Source of the DNA: Gammaproteobacteria bacterium | GTDB taxonomy: Bacteria; Pseudomonadota; Gammaproteobacteria; Pseudomonadales; Azotimanducaceae | Assembly: GCA_026705345.1 (NCBI GenBank) | Contig: JAPPAV010000005.1 | Coordinates: 50,299-114,298 of the forward strand | Reading direction: 5' to 3' | Length of the DNA stretch: 64,000 bases | Shown: piece after piece, positions 44,883 to 54,450 of the stretch | How positions within the stretch are numbered: the stretch's first letter is position 1 | How the letters are laid out: every line of letters starts with the position of its first letter | Position numbers and translations under genes: made by a program | The notes under the pieces: generated by a model | Seen by the model: the letters and a program-made list of their open reading frames with translations, nothing else | What the model was told of the DNA's origin: nothing | The model's database searches: none

Positions 44883-46001
44883 CTATTGCCGCGGTGGCGG
44901 AGCAGCGCCGATCCACGCCGAGCCGTAGTCGTTTGTCGGGTTCCTGTAGATGCTGTGCGCGTGACCGGCGCCGTCCTCGCCATTTTGAGGCGAGTATTCG
45001 AGCACCAGTGAGGGGCCGGTCACGCGGAAGTAAGCGGCGCCGAGGGGACCCTGCGGCCCCCACCAGCCGAAGTACGTGTCGTGAATCTCGGCTGTGACGG
45101 TTTCCATCTTCGCGGCATGGTCGTCATTGTTGATGAAGCCCAGCCGGGCGTCGATCACGCCGAGGAGAAGCTCTTTCTGAACGCCCGTGAGATGACTGCC
45201 TTTGATGCCCTCCGGCTTAACGACTGCCCCAAACTGTCCGGGCCCGAACGCCAGTCCGATGGCTCGGTCTGCGCGTATTGCGAGCTTTCTCTGGTCCTCC
45301 GTGAGGCTGGCCATGAAGGCACGTGCGGCGGCGACCTCTTTGCGCGTGATGAAGATGTCTTCCCCGTCACGGCTCACGCGGAGTGGCTGGCCGCCCGTGA
45401 GCATCGGCGAAAAGGACACCTCGGAGCCGAACACGGTGACGTTGAAGGCGAGGTGGTGACCGCCGAACTGGAACATCCACGGTTCGATTGTCGAAGGCGT
45501 GCCGAGGAACGCTACGCAGTAGAACTCGCTCCCGTACTTCATGACACCTAGCCAATCGCCCGAGATCAGCGTGTCTTCGGCCGCCAGTTGATGGTCGATG
45601 TTCCTGACGCCGTCCTCGCTTAGAAGCTCGGTGAGCAGCTGTTGCAGATTCGCGCGCTGCGAATCGGAAAGCGCGCCAAGCTTCAGGCCGCCTCGCGGAA
45701 CCATGCCCTCGGGAAAGTTCGACCAGTTCGAACGTTTTGCGTTGTCGTCGAACGCATAGGTTGCCGCTTGTCTCTGGTTGACGTCCAGGGAGCCAAGGAA
45801 ATGTGCGGCCGCCGCCACCACAGCCTTGGTTTTCGCGTCCGCAGCGGGCACGTCGTACGAGCGAGCGAGACTGATATCCACGGGTGCGGGATCCACGCCA
45901 AGGAACATCCGTGCCCCGAGCTGCGGGTTCAGAAGCAAGAAGCAAACGGTTGCCGCAACGACGGCCAGCCCGCAAGGGACGAGAACCAGCACACGCCTCA
46001 C
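44883..46001 (-). CDS. DUF3500 family exported protein
   Basis: 372 residues with an N-terminal membrane anchor or signal (about 4-25). The C-terminal third has the DUF3500 pattern: 'YFGWWGPQGPLGAAYFRVTG', 'LVLEYSPQN', 'HAHSIYRNPTNDYG'. The His-rich motif suggests a metal-dependent or binding function; no function is established for the family. Start GTG at 46001 is uncertain. Its 3' end borders the decayed patch at 44.7-44.9 kb. Confidence 0.85.
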   Translation of the reverse strand: MRRVLVLVPCGLAVVAATVCFLLLNPQLGARMFLGVDPAPVDISLARSYDVPAADAKTKAVVAAAAHFLGSLDVNQRQAATYAFDDNAKRSNWSNFPEGMVPRGGLKLGALSDSQRANLQQLLTELLSEDGVRNIDHQLAAEDTLISGDWLGVMKYGSEFYCVAFLGTPSTIEPWMFQFGGHHLAFNVTVFGSEVSFSPMLTGGQPLRVSRDGEDIFITRKEVAAARAFMASLTEDQRKLAIRADRAIGLAFGPGQFGAVVKPEGIKGSHLTGVQKELLLGVIDARLGFINNDDHAAKMETVTAEIHDTYFGWWGPQGPLGAAYFRVTGPSLVLEYSPQNGEDGAGHAHSIYRNPTNDYGSAWIGAAPPPRQ

Positions 46002-46122
46002 GCGACCCAGCCTAGCATCGGTTGTCGAATAGGGACGGGACGCCGGTGTTGTTTGGTGTGGAAAGTGGAGTCCCCCTCGATCTGTTCATTTGCTGCGGAA
46101 TGCCCTGAAACCTGAGTTGCGC

Positions 46123-46644
46123 CTACTGCAAGCGCTCGACTAGCGCCTCGACGTGGCGGTCCTTCACGCCAAGGTCGTTCAATGCCGCGGCAAGTTGGAG
46201 CAGGTAGTCGCGGTTGCTGCCGCTCGGACCGCGCGAGCGTGCGATCTGCGCAACCATGTCGTCGATATCCGCTGGCCCGAGAAAAGCGACATTCCCCGGC
46301 GATGCCACGTAGGTCACGCCATTCACGGTGTCATCTCCGGGAGCCGCGCCGTTGGTCGGGGACAGCCGCATCGTCACCGGTACGCGCTCGTAGCCGTTCT
46401 TCTCTCGGTGGTCGAGGTGCTCGAACACCGCTTCGTCGACGCGGTAGGCGGCGCCGACGCACACGGCATCCCGTTCTTCGACCAGCGTCACCACGCGACC
46501 CGGCGCATCCGGCGTGCCGCGGTGGTCGTGGGAGCCCTGCCAGAAACGACGCGCCCAACCGCGAACATCGGCACGCCGCCGCTCGTGGTGGGGAAAGTCG
46601 ACCCGCCAGATCAGCGAGCCGTAGCCGAATACCCAGTGCTGCAC
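46123..46644 (-). CDS. chaC: Gamma-glutamylcyclotransferase (ChaC-like)
   Basis: 173 residues. The N-terminal 'VFGYGSLIWRVDF' is the family hallmark and binds the gamma-glutamyl group; a Glu in 'LDHREKNGYE' is the likely catalytic base. ChaC enzymes split glutathione into 5-oxoproline and Cys-Gly. It diverges from glcD, 85 bases apart. Confidence 0.9.
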   Translation of the reverse strand: MQHWVFGYGSLIWRVDFPHHERRRADVRGWARRFWQGSHDHRGTPDAPGRVVTLVEERDAVCVGAAYRVDEAVFEHLDHREKNGYERVPVTMRLSPTNGAAPGDDTVNGVTYVASPGNVAFLGPADIDDMVAQIARSRGPSGSNRDYLLQLAAALNDLGVKDRHVEALVERLQ

Positions 46645-46729
46645 GGTTCAATTTGCTTGCGGAACCTCATCATGGTACGACGACGAGTGAACGTCGCTCC
46701 ACGTCGTAAGCAGGTAACCCATCGAGATC

Positions 46730-48181
46730 ATGTCGAACCCCAAAGTACTCGCAAGGCTCCGTGCCGTTCTGCCGGCGGCCTCCGTCCTGACCGGCGAGCA
46801 CGCCGTGCGCCCGTTCGAGACGGATGGCCTGACGGCGATCCGGGAGACCCCTTGGGTCGTCGTGCTGCCGGAGACGGTGGATCAGGTCCGCGCCGTTCTC
46901 GCCATCTGCCGCGAGCACCGCGTGGCGGTGGTTACTCGCGGTGCCGGCACGGGACTCTCCGGTGGCGCGAGGCCGCTGAAGGACGGCGTGCTGCTGACCT
47001 TGACCAAGATGAACCGCATCAAGGAAGTCGATCTCGATGCCTGCACGGCGACGCTCGAGCCCGGCGTCACCAACCTCGCCATCAGCGAGGCGGTCCGCGA
47101 GCACGGTCTCTACTACGCGCCGGATCCGTCATCCCAGCTTGCCTGCAGCATCGGCGGCAACGTCGCGGAGAATTCCGGGGGCGTGCACTGCCTGAAGTAC
47201 GGCCTCACGGTGCACAACGTGATCGGACTCAAGGTCGAGACCTTCGAAGGCGACGAACTCGTCCTCGGCGGCAAGACCCTGGAGTCGCCGGGTCTCGATC
47301 TCTTGGCGATCATGATGGGCTCCGAGGGAATGCTCGGCGTGGTCACCGAAGTCACCGTGAAACTGCTGCCGCTGCCGGTGGCCAAGACCGTTCTGCTTGG
47401 ATCGTTCGGCTTCCTGGAAGACGCCGGTCGGGCCGTGGGCGCCATCATCGCCGAGGGCATCATCCCGGCGGGTCTTGAGATGATGGACAACCCGTCGATC
47501 CGAGCCGCGGAGGACTTCGCCGACGCCGGCTATCCCCGGGAAGCCGCGGCGATCCTGCTTTGCGAACTCGACGGCACGGCCGAGGAAGTGGCCGCCGACG
47601 CGCGACGCGTCCAAGCGGTGCTCACGTCCCATGGTGCCGATGTCCGCCTAGCGACGGATGCCGCGGACCAGGAGCGCCTGTGGAAAGGACGCAAGGCCGC
47701 GTTCCCCGCGATGGGACGTCTTGCGCCGGACTACTACTGCATGGACGGGACGATCCCCCGCGCCAAACTTGCCGAGGTGCTCAACGGAATCGGCGAGTTG
47801 TCGGAGGAATTCGGCCTGCGCGTCGCCAACGTATTCCACGCCGGCGACGGCAACCTGCACCCGTTGATCCTGTTCGACGCCAATCTGCCGGGACAGTTGG
47901 AACGGGCCGAAGATCTCGGCGATCGGATCTTGAGGCTCTGTGTGGACGCCGGTGGCACGGTGACCGGCGAACACGGCGTGGGCGTGGAGAAACTGAACAC
48001 CATGTGCGTGCAGTTCAACGACGAGGAACTCACCCAGTTCCACGCGCTTAAAGGCGCCTTCGATCCCGATGGACTCATGAACCCGGGCAAGGCCATTCCC
48101 ACCCTGGCGCGGTGCTCGGAACTCGGTGGCATGCGGGTTCACCAGGGGCGGGTTCCGCATCCCGAGCTGGAACGGTTCTAG
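46730..48181 (+). CDS. glcD: Glycolate oxidase FAD subunit GlcD
   Basis: 483 residues. FAD-binding PCMH-type domain at the N-terminus ('RGAGTGLSGGARP', 'SSQLACSIGGNVAENSGG') and the C-terminal FAD-oxidase domain with 'HAGDGNLHPLI' and 'GEHGVGVEKL'. With GlcE and GlcF it oxidises glycolate to glyoxylate at the membrane. The three genes are in order on one strand; a REP lies in the glcD-glcE gap. Confidence 0.93.
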   Translation: MSNPKVLARLRAVLPAASVLTGEHAVRPFETDGLTAIRETPWVVVLPETVDQVRAVLAICREHRVAVVTRGAGTGLSGGARPLKDGVLLTLTKMNRIKEVDLDACTATLEPGVTNLAISEAVREHGLYYAPDPSSQLACSIGGNVAENSGGVHCLKYGLTVHNVIGLKVETFEGDELVLGGKTLESPGLDLLAIMMGSEGMLGVVTEVTVKLLPLPVAKTVLLGSFGFLEDAGRAVGAIIAEGIIPAGLEMMDNPSIRAAEDFADAGYPREAAAILLCELDGTAEEVAADARRVQAVLTSHGADVRLATDAADQERLWKGRKAAFPAMGRLAPDYYCMDGTIPRAKLAEVLNGIGELSEEFGLRVANVFHAGDGNLHPLILFDANLPGQLERAEDLGDRILRLCVDAGGTVTGEHGVGVEKLNTMCVQFNDEELTQFHALKGAFDPDGLMNPGKAIPTLARCSELGGMRVHQGRVPHPELERF

Positions 48182-48245
48182 TGTCGCCTACCGCCGGGAG
48201 GGGTGTAGATGCGACTGCCCACGGCCGACGCACCGAGTCGTTCGG

Positions 48246-48271
48246 CGGGACGGGACAAGCCCGTCCCCTAC
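48246..48271 (-). repeat. REP palindrome in the glcD-glcE gap
   Basis: A minus-strand copy (CGGGACGGGACAAGCCCGTC on the plus strand). It reads in frame with glcE, so an apparent N-terminal extension of GlcE (SAGRDKPVPYG) is REP sequence and not real protein. The hairpin could separate the expression levels of glcD and glcE. Confidence 0.92.
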
Positions 48272-48295
48272 GGCCATAATCCGATTGGGACCTTA

Positions 48296-49312
48296 ATGCA
48301 CGAAGCCGATCGCCTCCAACTCGCCGTCGCCGAGTGCCACCGCTTGTCGTCGAGCCTCGCTATCGTCGGGCACGGCAGCAAGGCCTTGCTGGGGCCGCAC
48401 AAGGGTGAGGACACGCTGTCCACGCAGAGCCTGTCGGGGATCATCGACTACCGACCCGAGGAGCTGGTCGTAACCGCCTGGGCCGGCACGTCCCTCGGCG
48501 AACTGACCGAAGTCTTGGCGGACAAAAGCCAGATACTCCCGTTCGACCCGCCACGCTTCGGCGGCGCCGGAACACTCGGCGGCGCGTTGGCGAGCGGTCT
48601 GTCGGGCCCGTCCCGGCCTTGGCGGGGCAGTGTCCGGGACGCCGTGCTGGGAGTCGAGATCGTCAACGGGCGCGGCCAGCGGCTGCGTTTCGGCGGCAGC
48701 GTGATGAAAAACGTGGCGGGCTACGACGTTTCCCGGCTCATGGTCGGCGCACGGGGCACGCTGGGCGTCATTCTCTCGGCGAGCGTGCGAGTGCTACCCA
48801 TGCCGACGACCGAGACCACACTTGCCGTGGCGTGCGACGCCGGGGAAGCCGGACGTTTGGTTCGGGACTGGGCACGCCGACCGCTCCCGATCACGGCGAC
48901 GTGCTACTTCGCAAACACCTTGCAACTGCGCGTTTCGGGCAGTGCCGCGAGCGTCGCGAGCGCGCGTTCGGCGTTGGGACTGCGCGAACCCGGCGACCCG
49001 TACCTGTGGGCGGCCGTGCGCGATCACGAGCACCCGTTCTTCGCGGATTCCGCCGGAACGATCACCCGACTGTCGCTGCCGCGGGGGTCGCGATTCGAGG
49101 CCGAAGACGCGTTGGTCGAGTGGGGCGGATGTCAGGCCTGGTTGCGTGGCCGTTCGATCGATCCGCCGCAGGGCGCCTTCGCGACGACGTATACGCCGGG
49201 CCGGCAGCCCTCGACGCGCCCGCTTGCCCGTGCCGCGACGGCCAAGGTGGCGGCGCGCTTGAAGGATGCCTTCGATCCAGGGGGCATCTTCAACCCAGGC
49301 GCCGAGGGCTAG
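48296..49312 (+). CDS. glcE: Glycolate oxidase subunit GlcE
   Basis: 338 residues. A second FAD-binding domain, shorter than GlcD: 'RFGGAGTLGGALASGLSGP' and 'MKNVAGYDVSRLMVGARGTLG'. I start at the ATG at 48296 because codons upstream (to 48209) are REP-derived. The stop abuts the GTG of glcF with no gap. Confidence 0.88.
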   Translation: MHEADRLQLAVAECHRLSSSLAIVGHGSKALLGPHKGEDTLSTQSLSGIIDYRPEELVVTAWAGTSLGELTEVLADKSQILPFDPPRFGGAGTLGGALASGLSGPSRPWRGSVRDAVLGVEIVNGRGQRLRFGGSVMKNVAGYDVSRLMVGARGTLGVILSASVRVLPMPTTETTLAVACDAGEAGRLVRDWARRPLPITATCYFANTLQLRVSGSAASVASARSALGLREPGDPYLWAAVRDHEHPFFADSAGTITRLSLPRGSRFEAEDALVEWGGCQAWLRGRSIDPPQGAFATTYTPGRQPSTRPLARAATAKVAARLKDAFDPGGIFNPGAEG

Positions 49313-50476
49313 GTGCGTACCGAGATTCCGGAAGCGATCCTCGCCACGGATCGGGGCCGTCGCGCCAATGCGATCTTGAGGACCTGCGTGCATTGCGGCA
49401 TGTGCAACGCGACATGTCCGACCTACCAGGTCCGTGGCGACGAACTGGACGGACCGCGCGGGCGCATCTACCTCATCAAGGGCCTGCTCGAATCCGGCGA
49501 AGCGAACGCCGTGGCGCGGACCCACCTCGACCGCTGCCTGACCTGCCGAGCCTGCGAGACCACATGTCCCTCGGGAGTCCGCTACGGGGAACTCGCCGAA
49601 ATCGGTCGCGAGGTTCTCGAAGAACAACGGCCCAGTCGGAGCCTGCTTGGCCTGCTCCTGCTTGGCATCGTGCCGAACCCGGCTCTGCTGGCTCCGCTCG
49701 TCGCCTTCGCAAGGCCGTTTCAGCGGCTGCTGCCGCGGCGCCTGCGTCGTCTCCTCAAGCGCCCGCCTCGTCGACGGGCCCTACCCCGGCGCGGACGCGT
49801 GTTGCTCATGCAGGGTTGCGTGCAGCGCGTCGTGACGCCGGAGGTGAACACCCACTTGGCGGATCTGCTACAAGCGCGGGGCATGGCCGCGTTCGTTTCC
49901 GATGCCGAGGAATGCTGCGGGGGCTTGGCATTGCACGCGGGGAGGACCGCTCGTGCACGCTCGCTGATGAAGCGCAACGTCGAACTGGCAGCCGACGACG
50001 TCGATGCAATCGTATCCACAGCCTCGGGCTGCGGGGTAACCCTGAAGGACTACGGACGGGCACTGGGCGACCACGCGGCCAAGGGGTTCGCGGACAAAGT
50101 GCGCGATGTCGCGGAGCTACTCGCCGGATTCGACTTCCGCAAGAATCCGGTCGAGGGCGGGGAGGCCGAGACCGTGGCTTGGCATCCGCCCTGCACGCTG
50201 CAGCACGGACAACGGATCACGGGCCTGGTGGAGAAGATCCTCGTCGGGACGGGATATCGGCTCGTCCCCGTCGCCGATCAACATTTGTGCTGTGGATCGG
50301 CCGGATCCTACAGCCTGCTGCAACCGGGCATGGCGAGGGAACTCAAGGAACGCAAGGCCCGGGCACTGACCCGACACCGTCCGGACGTGATCGCGACCGC
50401 CAACATCGGCTGCCAGACGCACTTGGCGGACGCCGTCGGCGTGCCCGTCGTGCACTGGGTGGAATTGCTGCGTTGA
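49313..50476 (+). CDS. glcF: Glycolate oxidase iron-sulfur subunit GlcF
   Basis: 387 residues. Two 4Fe-4S motifs, 'CVHCGMCNATCP' (about 24-35) and 'CLTCRACETTCP' (about 73-84), then two CCG domains ('AEECCGG', 'HLCCGSAG') of the heterodisulfide-reductase type. It passes electrons from the flavin subunits towards the respiratory chain. Start GTG at 49313 directly follows the glcE stop. Confidence 0.92.
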   Translation: MRTEIPEAILATDRGRRANAILRTCVHCGMCNATCPTYQVRGDELDGPRGRIYLIKGLLESGEANAVARTHLDRCLTCRACETTCPSGVRYGELAEIGREVLEEQRPSRSLLGLLLLGIVPNPALLAPLVAFARPFQRLLPRRLRRLLKRPPRRRALPRRGRVLLMQGCVQRVVTPEVNTHLADLLQARGMAAFVSDAEECCGGLALHAGRTARARSLMKRNVELAADDVDAIVSTASGCGVTLKDYGRALGDHAAKGFADKVRDVAELLAGFDFRKNPVEGGEAETVAWHPPCTLQHGQRITGLVEKILVGTGYRLVPVADQHLCCGSAGSYSLLQPGMARELKERKARALTRHRPDVIATANIGCQTHLADAVGVPVVHWVELLR

Positions 50477-50493
50477 CGCCGCAGCTTCACCGG

Positions 50494-53400
50494 CTACTCC
50501 AAACGCAACTCGTCGTCCGGCCAGGTGGACAGGTTGGTCAAGTGTCCCGTGGGGCTTTCCAGCAGGTTCATGACCATGACGTCGCGGGCAGCTTCCCCCG
50601 CAGCGAATACGCGCAGTTCCCACTTGCCCGTCCCGTCGCCCAAAGCGCCAGCGAGGCCGTCGCCATCTCCCGATTCGAGCGCCGGAGACGTCACGGTTCG
50701 CGCCGTGCCCGCCGGCAACGACAGCGATACCGGACCACGCTCAGCGCCGTCGTCGTCGATGCCGAAGATGGTGATCATCGCGTCAGACTCGCCCCGGTTG
50801 ACTAGCCGAAGCGAGCTGACCTGCCGCGTGTTACTCGCCGGATTGAAGAACGGCACGCGTCGCTCGCGCCGGCAATCGCGGAACGAGAAGGTACGCTCAC
50901 TTCGTGCCGCGATCAGTCCATCCTCCGCGTCCTCGGCGGCGCAGGTATCCCGATGGACAACATCGTGCATGCTCGTCAGGAATCCATCCGACGTGCGCAC
51001 GTAGGCGGATACCGTGAGATCCAATGTGCTCTCGAACTCCAGCCGCCACGGCCCTTCGCCGGTGCCAGCGGCACCTTCGAGCCCTTTTCCCGTATTGCCG
51101 AACTCCCAGTCGTCCGAGTTGAAGTGCCTGGTGGCGCCGGCGGGTAACCGCAAGGTGAGGGGACCGTAGGACTCCCCCGGGTCGTCGTATCCACGGACCT
51201 CCGCGGTGCCGGACGTATCGCTGAGGTTGGCCACGCGAACGAATCCCTGCTGCGTGGAATGCGACGCGGCCGGCAGCAGGGGCACGGCGAGACCACCGTC
51301 AGACGACGTCGACAGGTTGGTGAGGTGGCCGGTGGGACTCGACATCAGATTCATGACGTGGATTTCGACGTCCGCCGACACCACGAGGCGCCACTTCCCG
51401 CTGCCGTCGCCAAGGGATCCGTTCAAACCCGGCATGGTGCCGGATTCCAAGTCCTCCGCTGTCAGGGTCCTCACCTCATGCGGGGCCAGGGCCAGCCGCA
51501 CGGGCTCCGCGGCCAGGCCATGGTCGTCGACGGCGTGTACCGCCACGACCGCATCCTCCCCGCCGGGGTTGACTAGGCGCAGCAGGCTCCGCTGCTTGGA
51601 ATTGCTCGCCGGATTGAAGATCGGCACGAAGTGCCCGCCGGCAGCCCGCCCGGACTCCGAGACGAGTCGTCCCCTCAGGTTGTCGAGCCGCTCGTCCGGC
51701 GGGTGCCACGGCGCCGTGTCGTGCATGCTGGTTACGAATCCGTCCGACGTGCGGACGTAGGACAGAACGTCGATGGTGCCGGAGGCGTAGACATCCAGCG
51801 TGTCGCCGGTGCCAGCGCCGAGCGACGAACGAAGGCCCTTGCGCGGGTTGCCGGCGACTAGGTCGTCGACGTTGAAATGCCGGGCGTTTCGCGCACCCAA
51901 CAGCAGTCGAGCGGGGCCGTCCTCCTCGCCCGAGGCGTAGATCCACGCCCCCTTGGTCGCGTCTTCGCCCGTTTCCGGCCTGCCGAATTCCGACGACACG
52001 ACGCGGACAAAACCCTGCCGGAACCCGCCCGCAGCGAAGAAGGGCACGCGCCAACCACCGCCCGTCACACCGATGCCGCGTCGTTCCATGTCGGGCACGT
52101 GGACGTGAAGGGAGTCCTCGCTCAAAGGATTGCGCCATAGGCTCACGCTGCGCAGGGACTCCGCCTGGCCGGCAAACGGCGTGAGATCGGCGACTGCGTT
52201 TCCACCGAGGTACAGGGTCCGCAGACTCGGCACGCGTGCCGCCGGCCCCACCTCGACGATCGCATTGGCGACGGCATTCACGGTCTTTAGGGATTCCAGT
52301 TCTTCTAGCGCCGACAGGTCCTCGATCCGGTTGTTCGATAGATCGAGGTGCCTCAACGAAGGCACATTCGTCAGCGACGACACGTTCGAGACCTCGTTGC
52401 CCGAGAGATCGAGCCTCTGCAAAAAGACGTTGATCAACCGAGCGTCGGTGATCTGGTTGTCCGAAAGGTCGAGGATGACCAAGAACAACAGGGCCGATAG
52501 CAACGACGGGTCCGAGATTTGGTTGTCCGAGAGATTGAGCGCGGTCAGCGAGAGCTGGCGAGCCACCGGCAACACGTCCGTGATTTCATTGCCGGAGAGA
52601 TCGAGAATCAGCAGGCTCCCCGTCCGCAGCGGCGAGACGTCCGAGATCCGGTTGCCCGCTAGCCGGAGTGTGAGCAAGCGCAGCCTCGACAGCGGTGCCA
52701 GGTTGGAGATCCGGTTGCCGGATAGGTCGAGAAGGTCCAGATCCCGAAGATCCGTCAGCGGCGTCAGGTTTGCGATCTGGTTGTTCGACAGATGGAGAAC
52801 CTCCAGCTCGCCCAGACCCTCGAGCGGCGACAGGTCCGAGATCCCGTTGTCCGAAAGGCGGAGGACTTCCAATGCGCTGAGCCCGGCCAGCGGCGTCAAG
52901 TCCGCGATCCCGTTGCTGGAGAGGTGCAGCGTGTGCAACGTCAGGCCCGCCAGCGGCGATAGGTCCGAGATTTGGTTGTCGGAGAGATGGAGAAACTTGA
53001 GCGAGGCCAACCCCGAAAGTACCGACACCTCGGAAATGCGGTTGTTCGAAAGCCCAAGAGTGTCCAACGTGGCAAGGCCCGCCAGCGGCGACAAGCCCGA
53101 TATCCCGTTGTCGGCGAGATGGAGGGTCTTCAACGAGGTCAGGCCCGAGAGCGGCGAGATATCCGCGATTCCGTTGTCGGAGAGATCGAGATCCCTCAGT
53201 CCGGTGAGGTGCGAAATCGGCGACAGGTCCGAGATCGCGTTGTTGGACAACTCGAGCTCGCCAAGCGATGCCATGCCGGATAGCGGGGCCAGGTCCGAGA
53301 TCCCATTGCCCGAGAGACCGAGTTCGATCAACGAGGAAAGGCCCGCGAGCGGCATCGCGTCCGAGATCCGGTTGTTCGAAAGGCTTAGGTTGCGCAACGA

Positions 53401-53790
53401 CCCTAGGTTCGACAGCGGTTCCAAGTCGGCGATCTTGTTGTCCGACAGGTCCAGTTGATTCAACGAGGCCAGTCCCGCTAGCGGAGACACGTCGACGATG
53501 TCATTGAACGCCAGGTCCAGCTCCGTCAGTCCCGTGGCGTGTTCAAGACCGGTGAGGTCCGCGATGTCGTCGCGTTCGGACCGCAACACCCGCAACGATT
53601 CCATGTCCGCGACGGTGATCGTTGCTCCCGACCCCTTTCCAAGCGCGTCCTGAATCGCGGCGCGCAGATTGTCGTCGGGGATATCCGCCTCTTGGGCCTC
53701 GCTCACGGTCGGCGCAACGGCGGCGATCAGGCAGATCCAGGTGACAACGGTCCCGAGTCGAACGGCACCCGGAGAATGATCGGCGTTCAT
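50494..53790 (-). CDS. Internalin-like LRR protein with GFVRV-type C-terminal repeats
   Basis: 1098 residues. Signal peptide (about 1-32, ending SEAQEA). About 20 tandem LRRs of 22 residues (about 70-560) of the type 'LTELDLAFNDIVDVSPLAGL', the SDS22/internalin pattern. The C-terminal half has two doublets of the repeated beta module also found at the start of the 9113 protein: 'QGFVRVANLSD', 'HFNSDDWEFGN', 'FFNPASNTRQVSSLRL', 'LESPTGHLTNLST'. Such proteins usually bind other surfaces. The ATG at 53790 follows GAGAGG; a GTG nine bases upstream is also open. The gene is convergent with glcF, 17 bases apart. Confidence 0.9.
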   Translation of the reverse strand: MNADHSPGAVRLGTVVTWICLIAAVAPTVSEAQEADIPDDNLRAAIQDALGKGSGATITVADMESLRVLRSERDDIADLTGLEHATGLTELDLAFNDIVDVSPLAGLASLNQLDLSDNKIADLEPLSNLGSLRNLSLSNNRISDAMPLAGLSSLIELGLSGNGISDLAPLSGMASLGELELSNNAISDLSPISHLTGLRDLDLSDNGIADISPLSGLTSLKTLHLADNGISGLSPLAGLATLDTLGLSNNRISEVSVLSGLASLKFLHLSDNQISDLSPLAGLTLHTLHLSSNGIADLTPLAGLSALEVLRLSDNGISDLSPLEGLGELEVLHLSNNQIANLTPLTDLRDLDLLDLSGNRISNLAPLSRLRLLTLRLAGNRISDVSPLRTGSLLILDLSGNEITDVLPVARQLSLTALNLSDNQISDPSLLSALLFLVILDLSDNQITDARLINVFLQRLDLSGNEVSNVSSLTNVPSLRHLDLSNNRIEDLSALEELESLKTVNAVANAIVEVGPAARVPSLRTLYLGGNAVADLTPFAGQAESLRSVSLWRNPLSEDSLHVHVPDMERRGIGVTGGGWRVPFFAAGGFRQGFVRVVSSEFGRPETGEDATKGAWIYASGEEDGPARLLLGARNARHFNVDDLVAGNPRKGLRSSLGAGTGDTLDVYASGTIDVLSYVRTSDGFVTSMHDTAPWHPPDERLDNLRGRLVSESGRAAGGHFVPIFNPASNSKQRSLLRLVNPGGEDAVVAVHAVDDHGLAAEPVRLALAPHEVRTLTAEDLESGTMPGLNGSLGDGSGKWRLVVSADVEIHVMNLMSSPTGHLTNLSTSSDGGLAVPLLPAASHSTQQGFVRVANLSDTSGTAEVRGYDDPGESYGPLTLRLPAGATRHFNSDDWEFGNTGKGLEGAAGTGEGPWRLEFESTLDLTVSAYVRTSDGFLTSMHDVVHRDTCAAEDAEDGLIAARSERTFSFRDCRRERRVPFFNPASNTRQVSSLRLVNRGESDAMITIFGIDDDGAERGPVSLSLPAGTARTVTSPALESGDGDGLAGALGDGTGKWELRVFAAGEAARDVMVMNLLESPTGHLTNLSTWPDDELRLE

Positions 53791-53857
53791 GCAATACACC
53801 TCTCATCGCCCCTTCGGGTGGTCACCGATACTACGCCCGCGCTTCGCTGCCACCAAT

Positions 53858-53893
53858 GCATGAATGTACGTCGCGTCTGCAGCGCCTTCATGC
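53858..53893. promoter_or_regulatory. Inverted repeat GCATGAA...TTCATGC
   Basis: Perfect 7-bp arms (53858-53864 and 53887-53893) in the 150-base gap upstream of the LRR gene. It may be an operator or a hairpin at the 3' end of the TPR-lipoprotein mRNA; there is no T run. Confidence 0.35.
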
Positions 53894-53940
53894 AGATCCG
53901 CTGACGGAGGGCTATTTGCTTGCTTGGTGTCGAGGCGAAA

Positions 53941-54450
53941 TCAGTCGGTTGGGGTGTTCCAACGGTTGCGCAGGCCTTCAGCGGACTCCGGATCGCCCTG
54001 CGCTTCGCGTGCATCGGCGATCACCAGCCAGGCTTGCCGTTCGAGAGTGCTGCCAGCCGGCAAGAACAACAGGGCCTTGCGCGCACTCTGCTCGGCCATT
54101 GCGGCTTGGCCGTTGGAGAGCCGCACCACGGCGAGCTGCAGCCAGAGTTCGCCGTTTCGGGGCTCGATGCGGATCGCTTGTTCGATGGTGGCCGCGGCTG
54201 CGTTCGGCGAGCCGGCGTCCTCCAGGATCCTCGCCTCGTCGAGAAGCGCTTCGGCGATCACTGTCGGGGGCTCGACCGCGGGTGGTGGCGGGCGCGGCGG
54301 CGGCTCCGGCGGTGCCTCGATAACGACGGGCTGTACCGAGGGCGGCGGCGGTGGCGGAGGCGCGGGTGCCGGCGTTGCGGGCGGCCTGGGTAGCATTGAG
54401 CAACCCGTGGCCGCCAGGCCGATGGCGGCGGCGAGGATCAACCGGTTCAC
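53941..54450 (-). CDS. Lipoprotein with TPR-like repeats
   Basis: 169 residues from the GTG at 54450. A lipoprotein signal ends LAATGC (Cys17), followed by a Pro-rich linker (about 21-70; runs of six or more Pro) and three TPR-like helical pairs (about 75-160, such as 'AAATIEQAIRIEPRNGELW'). Probably anchored to the outer membrane with the TPR part in the periplasm, acting as a scaffold. It overlaps the nucleoside hydrolase stop by four bases (GTGA), a curious coupling to an unrelated enzyme. Confidence 0.8.
   Translation of the reverse strand: MNRLILAAAIGLAATGCSMLPRPPATPAPAPPPPPPPSVQPVVIEAPPEPPPRPPPPAVEPPTVIAEALLDEARILEDAGSPNAAAATIEQAIRIEPRNGELWLQLAVVRLSNGQAAMAEQSARKALLFLPAGSTLERQAWLVIADAREAQGDPESAEGLRNRWNTPTD

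Noticed and set aside
48209..48295. N-terminal extension of GlcE
   Set aside because: The extra codons are REP sequence; the real family start fits the ATG at 48296.
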